A stretch of DNA of 13,669 nt, taken from the NCBI GenBank assembly GCA_030024065.1, contig JASEIE010000067.1, positions 1-13,669 of the forward strand. Reading direction: 5' to 3'. The DNA is from Thermodesulfobacteriota bacterium. Its GTDB lineage: Bacteria; Desulfobacterota; BSN033; UBA1163. A model generated the notes under the pieces. It saw only the letters and a program-made list of their open reading frames with translations. It was not told where the DNA came from and searched no databases. The translations under genes and the position numbers were made by a program. Positions 1 to 7,562 of the stretch are shown here, piece after piece; position 1 is the stretch's first letter; each line of letters begins with the position of its first letter.

Positions 1-554
1 ACCGGATATTGGGATCCCTTCTCGAAAAAAAATTTTCCGATACCTTTCTCTTCAATCGAGTGGTCCATTATGGCTCTATCATTACAGGGTGTTATGCGGC
101 CTATGCGATGGGCTCAAACAATGTCGCCAATGCTATGGGACCCTATGTGGCGGTCGGATTCCTCTCCCCCTTTCTTGGAGCGGTTATTGGAGGAGCGTGT
201 ATCTCGCTGGGAGTTCTCACATACAGCAAAAAAGTGATTTTCATGGTCGGCAAGCAGATCACCGCCTTAGATCCGTTCTCAGCCCTGATCGCCATCCTCT
301 CAACGGCGCTCACCGTCCACTTCTTCACCCAATTCGGAATCCCCGTTTCAACCTCTCAATCCGTCGTCGGGTCGGTCATCGGCTTGGGGCTAACCAAAGG
401 AATGGTGGCAGTCAATGTAAAAATGTTCTGGATGATTCCTGCTGGCTGGGTGATCAGTGTGACCGTTTCAGGGGGAATGGCATTCCTGATGAACTTGATC
501 AAAAATTATCAAATATTTTCCTTTAGTTTTAGACCTATAAATTTTAACTTCTAG
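1..554 (+). CDS. PiT-family inorganic anion (phosphate) permease, 3' part only
   Basis: The reading frame is open to the left edge, so the true start lies outside the window; the first in-window TTG (position 9) is not a credible start. The visible part carries the repeated PiT signature GSNNVANAMGP (the family form is GANDVANA), a hydrophobic helix pair, and the PVSTSQSVVGSVIG segment that corresponds to the second-repeat PVSTTHA region of PiT transporters. It ends with one more membrane segment and a short tail after MNLIKN. PiT proteins are inner-membrane symporters for inorganic phosphate; some relatives carry sulfate, so the substrate is not certain. The part seen equals roughly the C-terminal half of a typical short PiT protein. 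It is on the same strand as the ABC operon but is separated from it by 156 bases containing a promoter-like sequence, so it is probably a separate unit. Confidence 0.88.
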   Translation, partial: RILGSLLEKKFSDTFLFNRVVHYGSIITGCYAAYAMGSNNVANAMGPYVAVGFLSPFLGAVIGGACISLGVLTYSKKVIFMVGKQITALDPFSALIAILSTALTVHFFTQFGIPVSTSQSVVGSVIGLGLTKGMVAVNVKMFWMIPAGWVISVTVSGGMAFLMNLIKNYQIFSFSFRPINFNF

Positions 555-579
555 GATCCCCATATCGATCATCGGCATG

Positions 580-589
580 AAACATGTTT
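580..589. promoter_or_regulatory. 10-bp palindrome upstream of the ABC importer promoter
   Basis: AAACATGTTT is a perfect 10-bp palindrome ending 17 bases before the TTGACT -35-like box. Its position would suit an operator, but a single short palindrome can occur by chance and no second copy was noticed. Confidence 0.2.
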
Positions 590-606
590 ACGCTAAAGGG
601 ATTGCG

Positions 607-634
607 TTGACTTTTTTGTAATATTGGATAGAAT
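607..634 (+). promoter_or_regulatory. sigma70-like promoter of the ABC importer operon
   Basis: TTGACT (607-612) and TAGAAT (629-634) are separated by 16 bases. This is a close match to the sigma70 consensus and lies 77 bases upstream of the binding-protein start codon. Transcription would begin near 641, just ahead of or at the AAAGGAGGTG sequence at 643-652. Confidence 0.55.
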
Positions 635-656
635 ACGATGGGAAAGGAGGTGGTAG

Positions 657-677
657 TTGAAGAAGAGGTTTTTGTAA
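657..677 (+). other. possible six-codon leader ORF (MKKRFL)
   Basis: A TTG codon at 657 is followed by AAG AAG AGG TTT TTG TAA. It lies 6 bases after GGAGG (646-650), part of AAAGGAGGTG, a near-perfect anti-SD complement that otherwise serves no gene. The same GAAAGGAGG string recurs at 694-702 in front of the real binding-protein gene. The leader ORF could couple or modulate translation of the first ABC gene, but the orphan SD may also just be a translational enhancer or standby site. Confidence 0.22.
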
Positions 678-710
678 CTGATATTTAAATTCTGAAAGGA
701 GGGAAAATTT

Positions 711-1760
711 ATGAAAAAGATTCTAATCGGTCTTCTATTGGTTTTTCTCTTTGTAGGGGCGGCATTCGCCACCGGGCAGAAGGTAGCTGCGGCCCCAACA
801 GAGAAGTTGGCACCCTTTATCACGATCTATGAGGGCTCAGGCTCCGTAGAAATCGCCGGAAAGGTGGCAAAGTTCATCCAGGAAAAGCTGGGCGTCGAAA
901 TCCGATTCACCTCCGAGTCCCACGGAGTCATCCACTCCAGGATCAAGGCGGAAGCTCCGCATTTTACCGGGGACATGACCCTGAACATAGGCTTTCCCCT
1001 CATGGTGGAAGCCAAGGAGAAAGGATGGTCTGTGTCCTACGATTCTCCGAGCTGGCGGGGAGCGGGTGATGTGTGGGTGGATAAGGACGGATTCTGGTGG
1101 AACCAGGGGAACTGGGCCTTTGTACTGGTCGGAAACAAGGATTTGCTTGCCAAAAAGGGTTACAAATTGCCTGAAAGCTGGGACGAGGTACTGGACGACA
1201 AGTGGAAAGACCAGGTCGTTATGCCGTCCCCATTGACCTCCGGGACCGCCTACATGATGGTGTACAGCTTTATGACTCTCTACGGCTTCAATACGGGCAG
1301 AGGAGAAGAGGGGGGGTGGAAATACCTGGAGGCGTTGAACAAGAATATCACCCATTATACCCGGGGCGGTAATGTCCCCACTGACCTCGTGGGCAGGGGA
1401 GAGTTCATGCTCGGTATCACCTCGGATGAGATGGTCTTGGCTCGAATCAGGGAAGGGTATCCTCTGGTTTATAAGGTCCCCAAAGAAGGAATTGGTTTTG
1501 GCTTCGCGGGTGCGATCATTCTCAAGGGGACGAAAAAGCTGTATACCTGCCAGAAGGTCATCGACTTCATCGGAACCCCAGAGTTTTGCAAGTTCTGGAG
1601 CGAATTGGCGGGCTATGTAACGAAAGATCCGTCGGTAATACCTGCCCTTTACGGCGGGATACCCAGGTACATTCCCAACATCGAACAGGCCTGGGCGGTG
1701 GCCAATAGAGGCAGGCTCACAGAGGAATGGAAAAAGAGAATCGGTAGAGCGCCGAAGTAA
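711..1760 (+). CDS. periplasmic substrate-binding protein of an Fe3+/thiamine/phosphonate-type ABC importer
   Basis: The 349-residue product starts with a classic signal peptide: two lysines, a hydrophobic core to about residue 17, and a GAAFA/T cleavage site near residue 20 with no lipobox cysteine. It should therefore be a soluble periplasmic protein. The mature part looks like a type II binding protein of the SBP_bac_6/8 group, with a DKWKDQVVMPSPLTSGTAY segment and an aromatic- and glycine-rich hinge region typical of the AfuA/FbpA/PhnS-like families. The start is fixed by AAAGGAGGG at 695-703, 7 bases upstream of ATG. The gene is followed by a fused permease and an ATPase, completing an importer. 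No conserved iron-binding tyrosine pair could be assigned by eye, so the ligand is open: iron, thiamine, phosphonate, polyamine or another small anion. Confidence 0.85.
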   Translation: MKKILIGLLLVFLFVGAAFATGQKVAAAPTEKLAPFITIYEGSGSVEIAGKVAKFIQEKLGVEIRFTSESHGVIHSRIKAEAPHFTGDMTLNIGFPLMVEAKEKGWSVSYDSPSWRGAGDVWVDKDGFWWNQGNWAFVLVGNKDLLAKKGYKLPESWDEVLDDKWKDQVVMPSPLTSGTAYMMVYSFMTLYGFNTGRGEEGGWKYLEALNKNITHYTRGGNVPTDLVGRGEFMLGITSDEMVLARIREGYPLVYKVPKEGIGFGFAGAIILKGTKKLYTCQKVIDFIGTPEFCKFWSELAGYVTKDPSVIPALYGGIPRYIPNIEQAWAVANRGRLTEEWKKRIGRAPK

Positions 1761-1883
1761 ACCCCGTTAGAAAGGGTGGGGCTTTGAACCCCGCCCTCGA
1801 TAAGGGATGATAGTCTCCATTTATACCATTCCCACCATACTTGTCTGCCGACAGGCAGGAATGGTGGGGCTTTCTTACGGGGT
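1761..1883 (+). repeat. nested inverted repeats in the spacer between binding-protein and permease genes
   Basis: The spacer is bracketed by ACCCCGTTAGAAAG (1761-1774) and CTTTCTTACGGGGT (1870-1883), complementary at 13 of 14 positions. Inside lie two further stems: GGGTGGGG (1774-1781) with CCCCGCCC (1789-1796, one G-U pair), and CCCACCAT (1831-1838) with ATGGTGGG (1861-1868). The second stem encloses CTGCC/GGCAG (1845-1849, 1854-1858). The transcript could fold as a multibranch structure right after the stop codon of the binding-protein gene. Confidence 0.6.
1831..1876 (+). terminator. hairpin with a short T-rich tail, possible attenuating terminator
   Basis: The stem CCCACCAT/ATGGTGGG plus an inner CTGCC-GACA-GGCAG stem is followed by GCTTTCTT. 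The tail is too poor in T for a strong intrinsic terminator. Partial termination or 3'-end protection would give more binding protein than permease, a common need in ABC importers; that role is inference. Confidence 0.35.
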
Positions 1884-1900
1884 AAAGAGGAGCTTGGGAT

Positions 1901-3601
1901 ATGAATGAAGTGGCAGAAGCAGGAATACCGAGGAGCTCAAGAGCTCTGTGGCAGAGCATCAAAGACTTTGTAGCTGCACGCACGATCAGCACTACCGGGA
2001 TCATATTATTCTTGCTTCTGGCCACTTTTCTTCTCTGGCCCCTTATTGCAATTCTGATTAAGAGCATAGCCGGTCCGGAAGGATTTACGTTACAGCACTA
2101 CAAAAGCTTTCTCACAGAACCGTACTATTATCAATCCCTGATCAATACCCTGATTCTCGGTGTCTTGACCACAGCTGTCTGTATCAGTGTCGGTTTCATC
2201 ATCTCCTATATCACTACCCGAGGGCCCAGGTTCCTGCGTAAGCCTCTGAAATTGCTTGCCCTGTTACCCCTGATCGCACCCCCCTATATTTTTGCCCTTT
2301 CTCTTATAATACTTCTGGGGCGAAATGGAATCATCACCAAAGCGCTCAACCTCGACTGGAGTATCTACGGCTTTTCTGGATGTGTCATTGCACAGACACT
2401 GGCTTTTCTCCCCCTGGCCTACCTGATGATCGAGAACTCCCTCAGCACCCTCAATCCGAACCTGGAGGACAGCGCTGCCAATCTGGGGGCTTCGCAAGGA
2501 AAGATCCTGCGCAGCATCATCATCCCATTACTCACTCCGGGCCTCTTAAAAGCCGCTTTGATCGTTTTTGTCATGGCGATATCGGAATTCGGTAATGTAG
2601 CAATTTTGTGCGGGCGGACTCCGTTCCTGGCGCCGGATATCTACACCATCGTTACCGGCATAGAGATGGATTTCAATATGGGCAGCGTTCTGTCCATTTT
2701 CTTGATTCTTCCCTGCGCGGTCATCTTCGTTATTCAGAACTACCTGATCAAGGGCAAAGGGTACACCACCATCCTGGGCAAACCCGTTGCAGCAGAGCCG
2801 AGGCGTATCAATCCTGCCATTTTAATCCCTTTTCTTCTCGTCTCGATCCTCGTGAGCGGCCTCATTCTCGTCACCTTTGGGATAGTAGGGATGGGGGCGC
2901 TAACCAAAATTGTGGGGGTGGACAACAGGTTTACCCTCAACCACATTATGGATTGGCGCTCCAACATAGCGTTGGTGAATAGCTTAAGGGTTTCCCTGCT
3001 CTCCGGTTTCTTTGGCGCGATAGCGGGGATTCTTCTGGCCTATGTTATTGTGCGGGGGGCTTTTAGAGGCCGGACCGCACTGGAAGGAATAGCCATAGCG
3101 GGATTCACTCTGCCGGGCACGGTTTTCGGAATTGGCTATATATTTGCCTTTAACAGGCCACCGCTGCTGCTCACGGGGACAATGATGGTTCTGGTCATTA
3201 ACTGCGTGTTCCGCTTCTTGGCGGTGGGAATGGAGGCGGGAATCAACAAGCTTCACCAGCTGAGTATCGAAGTGGAAGAAGCATCCATGAATCTGGGCGC
3301 CAGCACGGCCACGACATTCCGAAGAATCGTCTTACCCATCATCTTCCCGGCTTTCATGTACGGGTTCATGTATGTGTTTATGACCACGATGGTCTCCTTG
3401 AGTGCGGTGGTTTTCCTCGTCTCCCCTGGGCGGGAGCTGGCTTCGGTATTTATCTTTCAGTGGGCAAACTACGGCTACATAGGACTGGCGTCCGCCACCA
3501 CGTACAAATTGATCGCCATTGTCGGGGCAAGTCTGGCCGTCATTCAAGCCTTGAGCAGATGGACAGGATTGAGCGCCACAGCCGGTGGAGGAGGGGTGTA
3601 A
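1901..3601 (+). CDS. ABC importer permease, fused two-domain (FbpB/ThiP-like architecture)
   Basis: This 566-residue inner-membrane protein contains two tandem Binding-protein-dependent transport (BPD) domains. Each ends in an EAA loop that contacts the ATPase: the first at about residues 190-214 (EDSAANLGAS...IIIPLLTPG) and the second at about 459-484 (EEASMNLGAS...IVLPIIFPAF). A hydrophobic helix near residues 32-53 opens the protein, and a linker near 282-304 joins the halves. The duplicated single-chain layout is typical of Fe3+ (FbpB/SfuB), thiamine (ThiP) and some phosphonate importers, rather than of maltose-type systems with two separate permeases. AGAGGAG at 1886-1892 sits 8 bases before ATG. 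The ATPase gene follows after one base. Substrate specificity cannot be read from the sequence. Confidence 0.9.
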   Translation: MNEVAEAGIPRSSRALWQSIKDFVAARTISTTGIILFLLLATFLLWPLIAILIKSIAGPEGFTLQHYKSFLTEPYYYQSLINTLILGVLTTAVCISVGFIISYITTRGPRFLRKPLKLLALLPLIAPPYIFALSLIILLGRNGIITKALNLDWSIYGFSGCVIAQTLAFLPLAYLMIENSLSTLNPNLEDSAANLGASQGKILRSIIIPLLTPGLLKAALIVFVMAISEFGNVAILCGRTPFLAPDIYTIVTGIEMDFNMGSVLSIFLILPCAVIFVIQNYLIKGKGYTTILGKPVAAEPRRINPAILIPFLLVSILVSGLILVTFGIVGMGALTKIVGVDNRFTLNHIMDWRSNIALVNSLRVSLLSGFFGAIAGILLAYVIVRGAFRGRTALEGIAIAGFTLPGTVFGIGYIFAFNRPPLLLTGTMMVLVINCVFRFLAVGMEAGINKLHQLSIEVEEASMNLGASTATTFRRIVLPIIFPAFMYGFMYVFMTTMVSLSAVVFLVSPGRELASVFIFQWANYGYIGLASATTYKLIAIVGASLAVIQALSRWTGLSATAGGGGV

Positions 3602-3602
3602 A

Positions 3603-4694
3603 ATGAATGAGGAAAATAGGCCGATGCTGGTTCTGAGGGAGATACACAAGACCTTCGGCGCGGTGAAGGCATTGAAAGGCGTTTCTGCAGAGGTCAGGAA
3701 AGGAGAGATGATCACTTTTCTGGGGCCTTCGGGGTGCGGCAAGACCACATTACTGCGATGTATCGGAGGATTGACCAAACCGGATGCGGGAGACGTTATT
3801 CTGGATGGCGAGAGAATCAACGATCTGACCCCCGATAAGAGAGGCACGCAGATGTGCTTCCAGAATTATGCCTTGTTTCCCCACATGAACGTGGCCGGAA
3901 ACATTGGCTACGGGCTGCAGGTGCACAAGTGGAAGAAGAAGAGGATCCAAGAGCGCGTTGAAGAGCTGCTCCACCTGGTGCGCCTCGAGGGACTGGGCGA
4001 TCGACCTATTGATAAACTGAGCGGCGGGCAGCAGCAGCGCGTAGCCCTGGCCAGAGCCCTGGCTCTCGAGCCAAAAGTGCTGTTGTTGGATGAACCTCTT
4101 TCCAATTTGGATGCCAACCTCCGGGTGCTGATGCGCGCCACCCTTCGCGAAATTCAAAAACGCGTGAACATAACGACTATTTTTGTTACCCACGATCAGT
4201 TTGAGGCGATGAGCATTTCAGACAGGCTCATTGTGATGCACGATGGAATAGTTGAGCAAATAGGGACTTCCAGTGAAATCTACGAGGAGCCAAGCAGCGA
4301 ATTCGTGGCCCGCTTCGTCGGCTATGTCAATATTTTGGATGGAGTGGTCCGCAATCTGGGATCGGAGACTGAACCTGCGGTTATCTCCACGGAGCTGGGC
4401 GATTTGCAGGTTTTGAGAAGCGAGAACGACATTCAGGTGAACCAGAGGGTTTTTTTGATCATAAGGCCGGAAACGATCCGGGTAGGGCCGTACGGAGAAG
4501 CGACGGGGGTCAATGAGTTCAAATCTACTATAATAACCTTTATGTACGGAGGCTCCACGATCAAATATACCGTGGATGTCCAGGGTAAAAATATCGTCAT
4601 AGACCAGTTCGATCCCAGCCATGTGGGGATATTCGAGATAGGGGAAAAAGTTACGGTAACCATTCCGCAAAATGTTCATATATTAAAAAAGTAA
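3603..4694 (+). CDS. ABC importer ATP-binding subunit with TOBE domain
   Basis: A start at ATG 3603 gives 363 residues; an earlier GTG at 3585 lies inside the permease gene and would overlap the Shine-Dalgarno GGAGGAGGGG (3587-3596), so it is rejected. All nucleotide-binding motifs are present in order: Walker A GPSGCGKTT (41-49), Q-loop CFQNYALFP (Q87), signature LSGGQQQR (139-146), Walker B VLLLDEP (159-165), D-loop SNLD (167-170) and switch histidine THDQFEA (H197). Residues from about 235 onward form a C-terminal TOBE-type domain, as in FbpC, PotA and CysA relatives. The protein energises import through the upstream fused permease at the cytoplasmic face. Only one base separates it from the permease stop codon, so translation is almost certainly coupled. 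Confidence 0.93.
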   Translation: MNEENRPMLVLREIHKTFGAVKALKGVSAEVRKGEMITFLGPSGCGKTTLLRCIGGLTKPDAGDVILDGERINDLTPDKRGTQMCFQNYALFPHMNVAGNIGYGLQVHKWKKKRIQERVEELLHLVRLEGLGDRPIDKLSGGQQQRVALARALALEPKVLLLDEPLSNLDANLRVLMRATLREIQKRVNITTIFVTHDQFEAMSISDRLIVMHDGIVEQIGTSSEIYEEPSSEFVARFVGYVNILDGVVRNLGSETEPAVISTELGDLQVLRSENDIQVNQRVFLIIRPETIRVGPYGEATGVNEFKSTIITFMYGGSTIKYTVDVQGKNIVIDQFDPSHVGIFEIGEKVTVTIPQNVHILKK

Positions 4695-4705
4695 ACCCCA
4701 TCTTC

Positions 4706-4900
4706 TATTTTCTACCTAATCGGTCATGGCGGCTTCGCCACCCGCTAACAATGAAAAAGGTCTTATGGTTAGGGTCAAGGTTACGAAGCCCGTTTGGTTT
4801 AGGGTTAAAGGGTTACGTTATGTTTTTAATACCAACAACGTAACCGAATGACGAAACGGGCATCTTTACCGTTGCCGTTAGACGAAGCCTTTATTTTCTA
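4706..4900. repeat. structured gene-free segment with inverted and direct repeats (MITE-like or attC-like)
   Basis: No gene is seen between 4695 and 4937. A 9-bp direct repeat TATTTTCTA (4706-4714 and 4892-4900) flanks a block with nested inverted repeats. These are GGCTTCG...CTAAC (4731-4749) against GTTAGACGAAGCC (4877-4889), GCCCGTTT (4788-4795) against AAACGGGC (4854-4861), and GGTTACGTT (4811-4819) against AACGTAACC (4837-4845). A short hairpin TGGCG-GCTT-CGCCA lies at 4727-4740. Two imperfect direct copies of a GGTTAGGGT..AAGGTTACG unit begin near 4768 and 4796. The outer CTAAC/GTTAGAC pair recalls integron attC ends (R' GTTRRRY fits), but the left box CGCTAAC does not match RYYYAAC and the arms are asymmetric. 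It may also act as the 3' end of the ABC operon transcript. Confidence 0.55.
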
Positions 4901-4937
4901 GGCAATTTGACTGAACGAATGAAAGGGGCATCAAACA

Positions 4938-6098
4938 ATGAAAGTATTGTGTTTGGGAGGAGCAGGTAAAATTTGCCGCGAGGCAGCTTTTGATCTCGTA
5001 GAATTTTCGAATTTTGACCAGATCACCATTGGTGACTATAACGAGAAAGCTGGTCGAGAAGTGGTCCAGTGGCTTAATAACCCCCGTGTCGATTTCAAGA
5101 ATGTGGATGTGAATAATAAGAACGAGACTGTGAAACTCATGCGGAACTATGACATCGTCATGGATGGCACAACCATTTCACTCAATGACCGTTCCACTGC
5201 CTGTATTGCTGAGGCAGGTTGCCACGGTATCAATCTCAATGGCTTTGGAGAAGAGTACGAATATGATCAGCAATTCAAGGACCATGGAAAGATTCATGTC
5301 CCTGGGTTTGGCATGACCCCAGGTATTACCGACATGATGGTTAAATACGCTGCTGACCAATTAGAGACGGTTGATACAGTCCGTGTCAGCCACGGGGCAT
5401 TTCGTCCCATCGCCTTTTCAGCGGCGATTACGGAGACAACCATATACGAATACGATCCGAATCTTCCTGGACGTGTCGTTTACGAAGATGGCAAGTTTAT
5501 TCAGGTTCCACCCTTTGCCAAACCCAGAAATATTGAACTGCCCGAGCCATACGGAACATATCCAGAATATATTATCCCTCACGCTGAGACCAAAACCGTT
5601 GCCAAATATCTTGCCAATAAAGGAGTTAAATTGATCGAAGTCCGTGGGACCTGGCCCCCAAAGAACATGCAATTGATCAAGGCCCTCTATGAGTGGGGTT
5701 TCATGCGCAACGACAAGGTGAAAGTTGGGGATATGGAGGTCGGCATCATGGACGCTATTGGAAGTTACTTAATGCAAGCACCGGAAGGCCAGACGACCGA
5801 CCTCTATGGATATGCCCTGCATGTCGAAGTGACCGGCACCAGAGGTGGGAAGAATGTTCAGCATATCCTGACCCACACTCATCCTGCATCAGATGGGTCG
5901 GTGAAGGGTTGGGAAAAACTTCGGGCTTATACACGATGCGTGGGCATCCCCATGGCCATCGGGACACAGATGATTGCTTCAGGTAAAGTTAAGGTAAAAG
6001 GAGTTGTTATTCCTGAATTGGCCTTCGACCCATCAGAGGTGTTCAAAGAACTTGCGAAACGCAAGATATTCATCCACGAAAAGATCAATGTGCTTTGA
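4938..6098 (+). CDS. saccharopine-dehydrogenase-like NAD(P)-dependent oxidoreductase, intact copy
   Basis: The 386-residue product begins with a Rossmann fold: the strand MKVLCL leads into GGAGKIC (7-13), where the third glycine of the usual GxGxxG is cysteine. An acidic residue, D33 in ITIGDYNEKAGR, at the end of the second strand favours NAD(H) over NADP(H). Residues from about 109 form the saccharopine-dehydrogenase C-terminal/catalytic-like domain, including HVPGFGMTPGITDMMV and HTHPASDGS. The family includes lysine-pathway enzymes and many reductases of unassigned substrate, so lysine metabolism should not be assumed. AAAGGGG at 4922-4928 precedes ATG by 9 bases. A second, diverged copy of residues 109-386 forms the back of the chimeric gene at 7563-8789. 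The gene stands between a structured segment and an MFS transporter on the same strand. Confidence 0.85.
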   Translation: MKVLCLGGAGKICREAAFDLVEFSNFDQITIGDYNEKAGREVVQWLNNPRVDFKNVDVNNKNETVKLMRNYDIVMDGTTISLNDRSTACIAEAGCHGINLNGFGEEYEYDQQFKDHGKIHVPGFGMTPGITDMMVKYAADQLETVDTVRVSHGAFRPIAFSAAITETTIYEYDPNLPGRVVYEDGKFIQVPPFAKPRNIELPEPYGTYPEYIIPHAETKTVAKYLANKGVKLIEVRGTWPPKNMQLIKALYEWGFMRNDKVKVGDMEVGIMDAIGSYLMQAPEGQTTDLYGYALHVEVTGTRGGKNVQHILTHTHPASDGSVKGWEKLRAYTRCVGIPMAIGTQMIASGKVKVKGVVIPELAFDPSEVFKELAKRKIFIHEKINVL

Positions 6099-6170
6099 TC
6101 TTGATGTGCCAAACCGGATCGAATGACCCATTTGCAATTAAATTTACTAAACTTAAACTTCCTATAGTAA

Positions 6171-7400
6171 ATGATCAAACGCCACGAATCCTCTCCATAT
6201 ATTATCCTTGGTCTTACGTGGTTGGTTTACGGCTCCTTCTATCTGAATCGTCTCAATCTTGCTCCAGTTATTCCTCTTATTATGGGGGATTTAGAGATCT
6301 CCCATACACAGATTGGCCTCATATCAACTTCCTTCTTTGTATTTTATGCAATAGTCCAAATTCCAGCAGGGTATATAGCAGACATTGTAGGTCCAAAAAA
6401 GATTATTACAATTGGCGCAATTTTATCTTCCATTGCTAACTTCCTATTCGGTACCGGACAGAGCCTTTTCCATCTCATTCTTTTTCAAAGTTTGAACGGG
6501 TTAGGCCAAAGCAGCTGCTGGGGACCTAGCGTCAAATTGGTTACCAATTGGTTCCCCTTTTCCCAGAGGGGGAGAGCTATTGGGATATATATTACCTGTG
6601 TCTCCACTTTTATTATGATCGCTTACGGTCTCTCCGGTTCATTAGGTAGATACTTTGGATGGCGAATGTCGTTTATCATTCCTCCCATCATTCTTCTGAT
6701 TGTAATCTTTTTTTTCTGGTGGAAAGTTGAGGATCATCCACAGGAGAAAATCCAAGTTTCGAATGCCACCATACCCATTTCACAGGAGAGACGATTAATA
6801 TTTGTAATAAAACATATCCCATTAAGATTTACCTTAATTTCCTATTTTTGCTTGATGATGATTCGATACTCTATCATCATCTGGATCCCTTCTTATCTCC
6901 ATGAGGTCCATCATCTCGATGTGATGACGGCTGGTATGCTATCAAGTGTTTATCCTATAATGGGCCTCATCGCTCACCCTCTGGGTGGCTATGTCTCCGA
7001 TGTCATTTTTAAGGGGAGAAGAGTTCCCCTGATCATTTTCGGGTTATCCGGTCTTTCTGTTTTTACGATGTTCCTCTCCCAGACAACGAGCATGGGATGG
7101 TCTCTATTCCTTTTAGGCGGAATGGGATTTTTCGATCAATTTATGAGCGCCCTGTATTTTACTTTTGCAGTGGATTTATTGCCTAGAGAGACTGTTAGCA
7201 CTGGATCCAGTTTCCTCAATGCAGGAGCTTCTCTTGGAAGCATGCTCTCTATAAGCCTTTCTGGTCTGATCATAGCTCTGTTCAAATCCTACCATATGCT
7301 GTTTGTCATCCTCTCTCTCATTGCATTGATTGGGATCCTCTTTACTGCTTTCATCAAAGAGAGGTCGAATAAGATCAAATGTTCAGCCACGATGAGATAG
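6171..7400 (+). CDS. major facilitator superfamily (MFS) transporter
   Basis: The 409-residue, highly hydrophobic product has the spacing of 12 membrane helices. It shows the MFS motif A between helices 2 and 3, GYIADIVGPKK (67-77), and the related GGYVSDVIFKGRR in the second half. It is an inner-membrane secondary carrier; the anion:cation symporter-like or oxalate/nitrate-like branches are possible, but the substrate is unknown. ATG 6171 is chosen because the first helix follows at once and no better start exists. No Shine-Dalgarno sequence is visible in the AT-rich 20 bases before it. The gene itself is more AT-rich than the ABC genes upstream, which fits separate acquisition. It follows the dehydrogenase by 72 bases and may share its transcript, which would make the pair an uptake-plus-oxidation unit. 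Confidence 0.88.
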   Translation: MIKRHESSPYIILGLTWLVYGSFYLNRLNLAPVIPLIMGDLEISHTQIGLISTSFFVFYAIVQIPAGYIADIVGPKKIITIGAILSSIANFLFGTGQSLFHLILFQSLNGLGQSSCWGPSVKLVTNWFPFSQRGRAIGIYITCVSTFIMIAYGLSGSLGRYFGWRMSFIIPPIILLIVIFFFWWKVEDHPQEKIQVSNATIPISQERRLIFVIKHIPLRFTLISYFCLMMIRYSIIIWIPSYLHEVHHLDVMTAGMLSSVYPIMGLIAHPLGGYVSDVIFKGRRVPLIIFGLSGLSVFTMFLSQTTSMGWSLFLLGGMGFFDQFMSALYFTFAVDLLPRETVSTGSSFLNAGASLGSMLSISLSGLIIALFKSYHMLFVILSLIALIGILFTAFIKERSNKIKCSATMR

Positions 7401-7443
7401 GTTCGAAAGATTTGTCCATCAATGGGAAAGTGAAAAAGAGTAG

Positions 7444-7488
7444 ACCCCGCACCCCGCGTTAAAACACAGGGCTTTGCGGGTGCGGGGT
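7444..7488. repeat. strong GC-rich inverted repeat after the MFS gene
   Basis: ACCCCGCACCC (7444-7454) and GGGTGCGGGGT (7478-7488) are perfectly complementary over 11 bases, and two more pairs (GC/GC) are possible after one bulged C. The loop is about 20 bases. It sits 43 bases after the MFS stop codon. There is no T-run on the plus strand, so it is a transcript-end or stability hairpin rather than a textbook terminator; read from the minus strand, a TCTACTCTTTTT tail follows. Confidence 0.6.
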
Positions 7489-7510
7489 AAATTCGCCACA
7501 ATGGTTAATA

Positions 7511-7519
7511 TGGTATAAT
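7511..7519 (+). promoter_or_regulatory. extended -10 promoter element before the chimeric gene
   Basis: TGGTATAAT is an exact extended -10 (TGN plus consensus TATAAT) placed 44 bases upstream of the proposed TTG start. No good -35 hexamer is present at the usual distance, which extended -10 promoters tolerate. If used, the chimeric ORF has its own promoter and would be transcribed with a leader of about 37 bases. Confidence 0.45.
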
Positions 7520-7562
7520 GAAGTTTTGTTAAAACTCGATACTATGTATTAAAATAAATAAT

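Noticed and set aside
837..1355. 172-codon open frame on the minus strand inside the binding-protein gene
   Set aside because: It is fully antisense to a well-supported gene with signal peptide and strong ribosome binding site, and its translation shows no recognisable domain.
3585..3602. Earlier GTG start for the ATPase gene
   Set aside because: It lies inside the permease gene and overlaps the GGAGGAGGGG that serves ATG 3603.
4743..4883. Firm call of an integron attC site
   Set aside because: Only the right-hand box fits the consensus; the left box has a mismatch, the inner arms are asymmetric, and no integron integrase is in the window.
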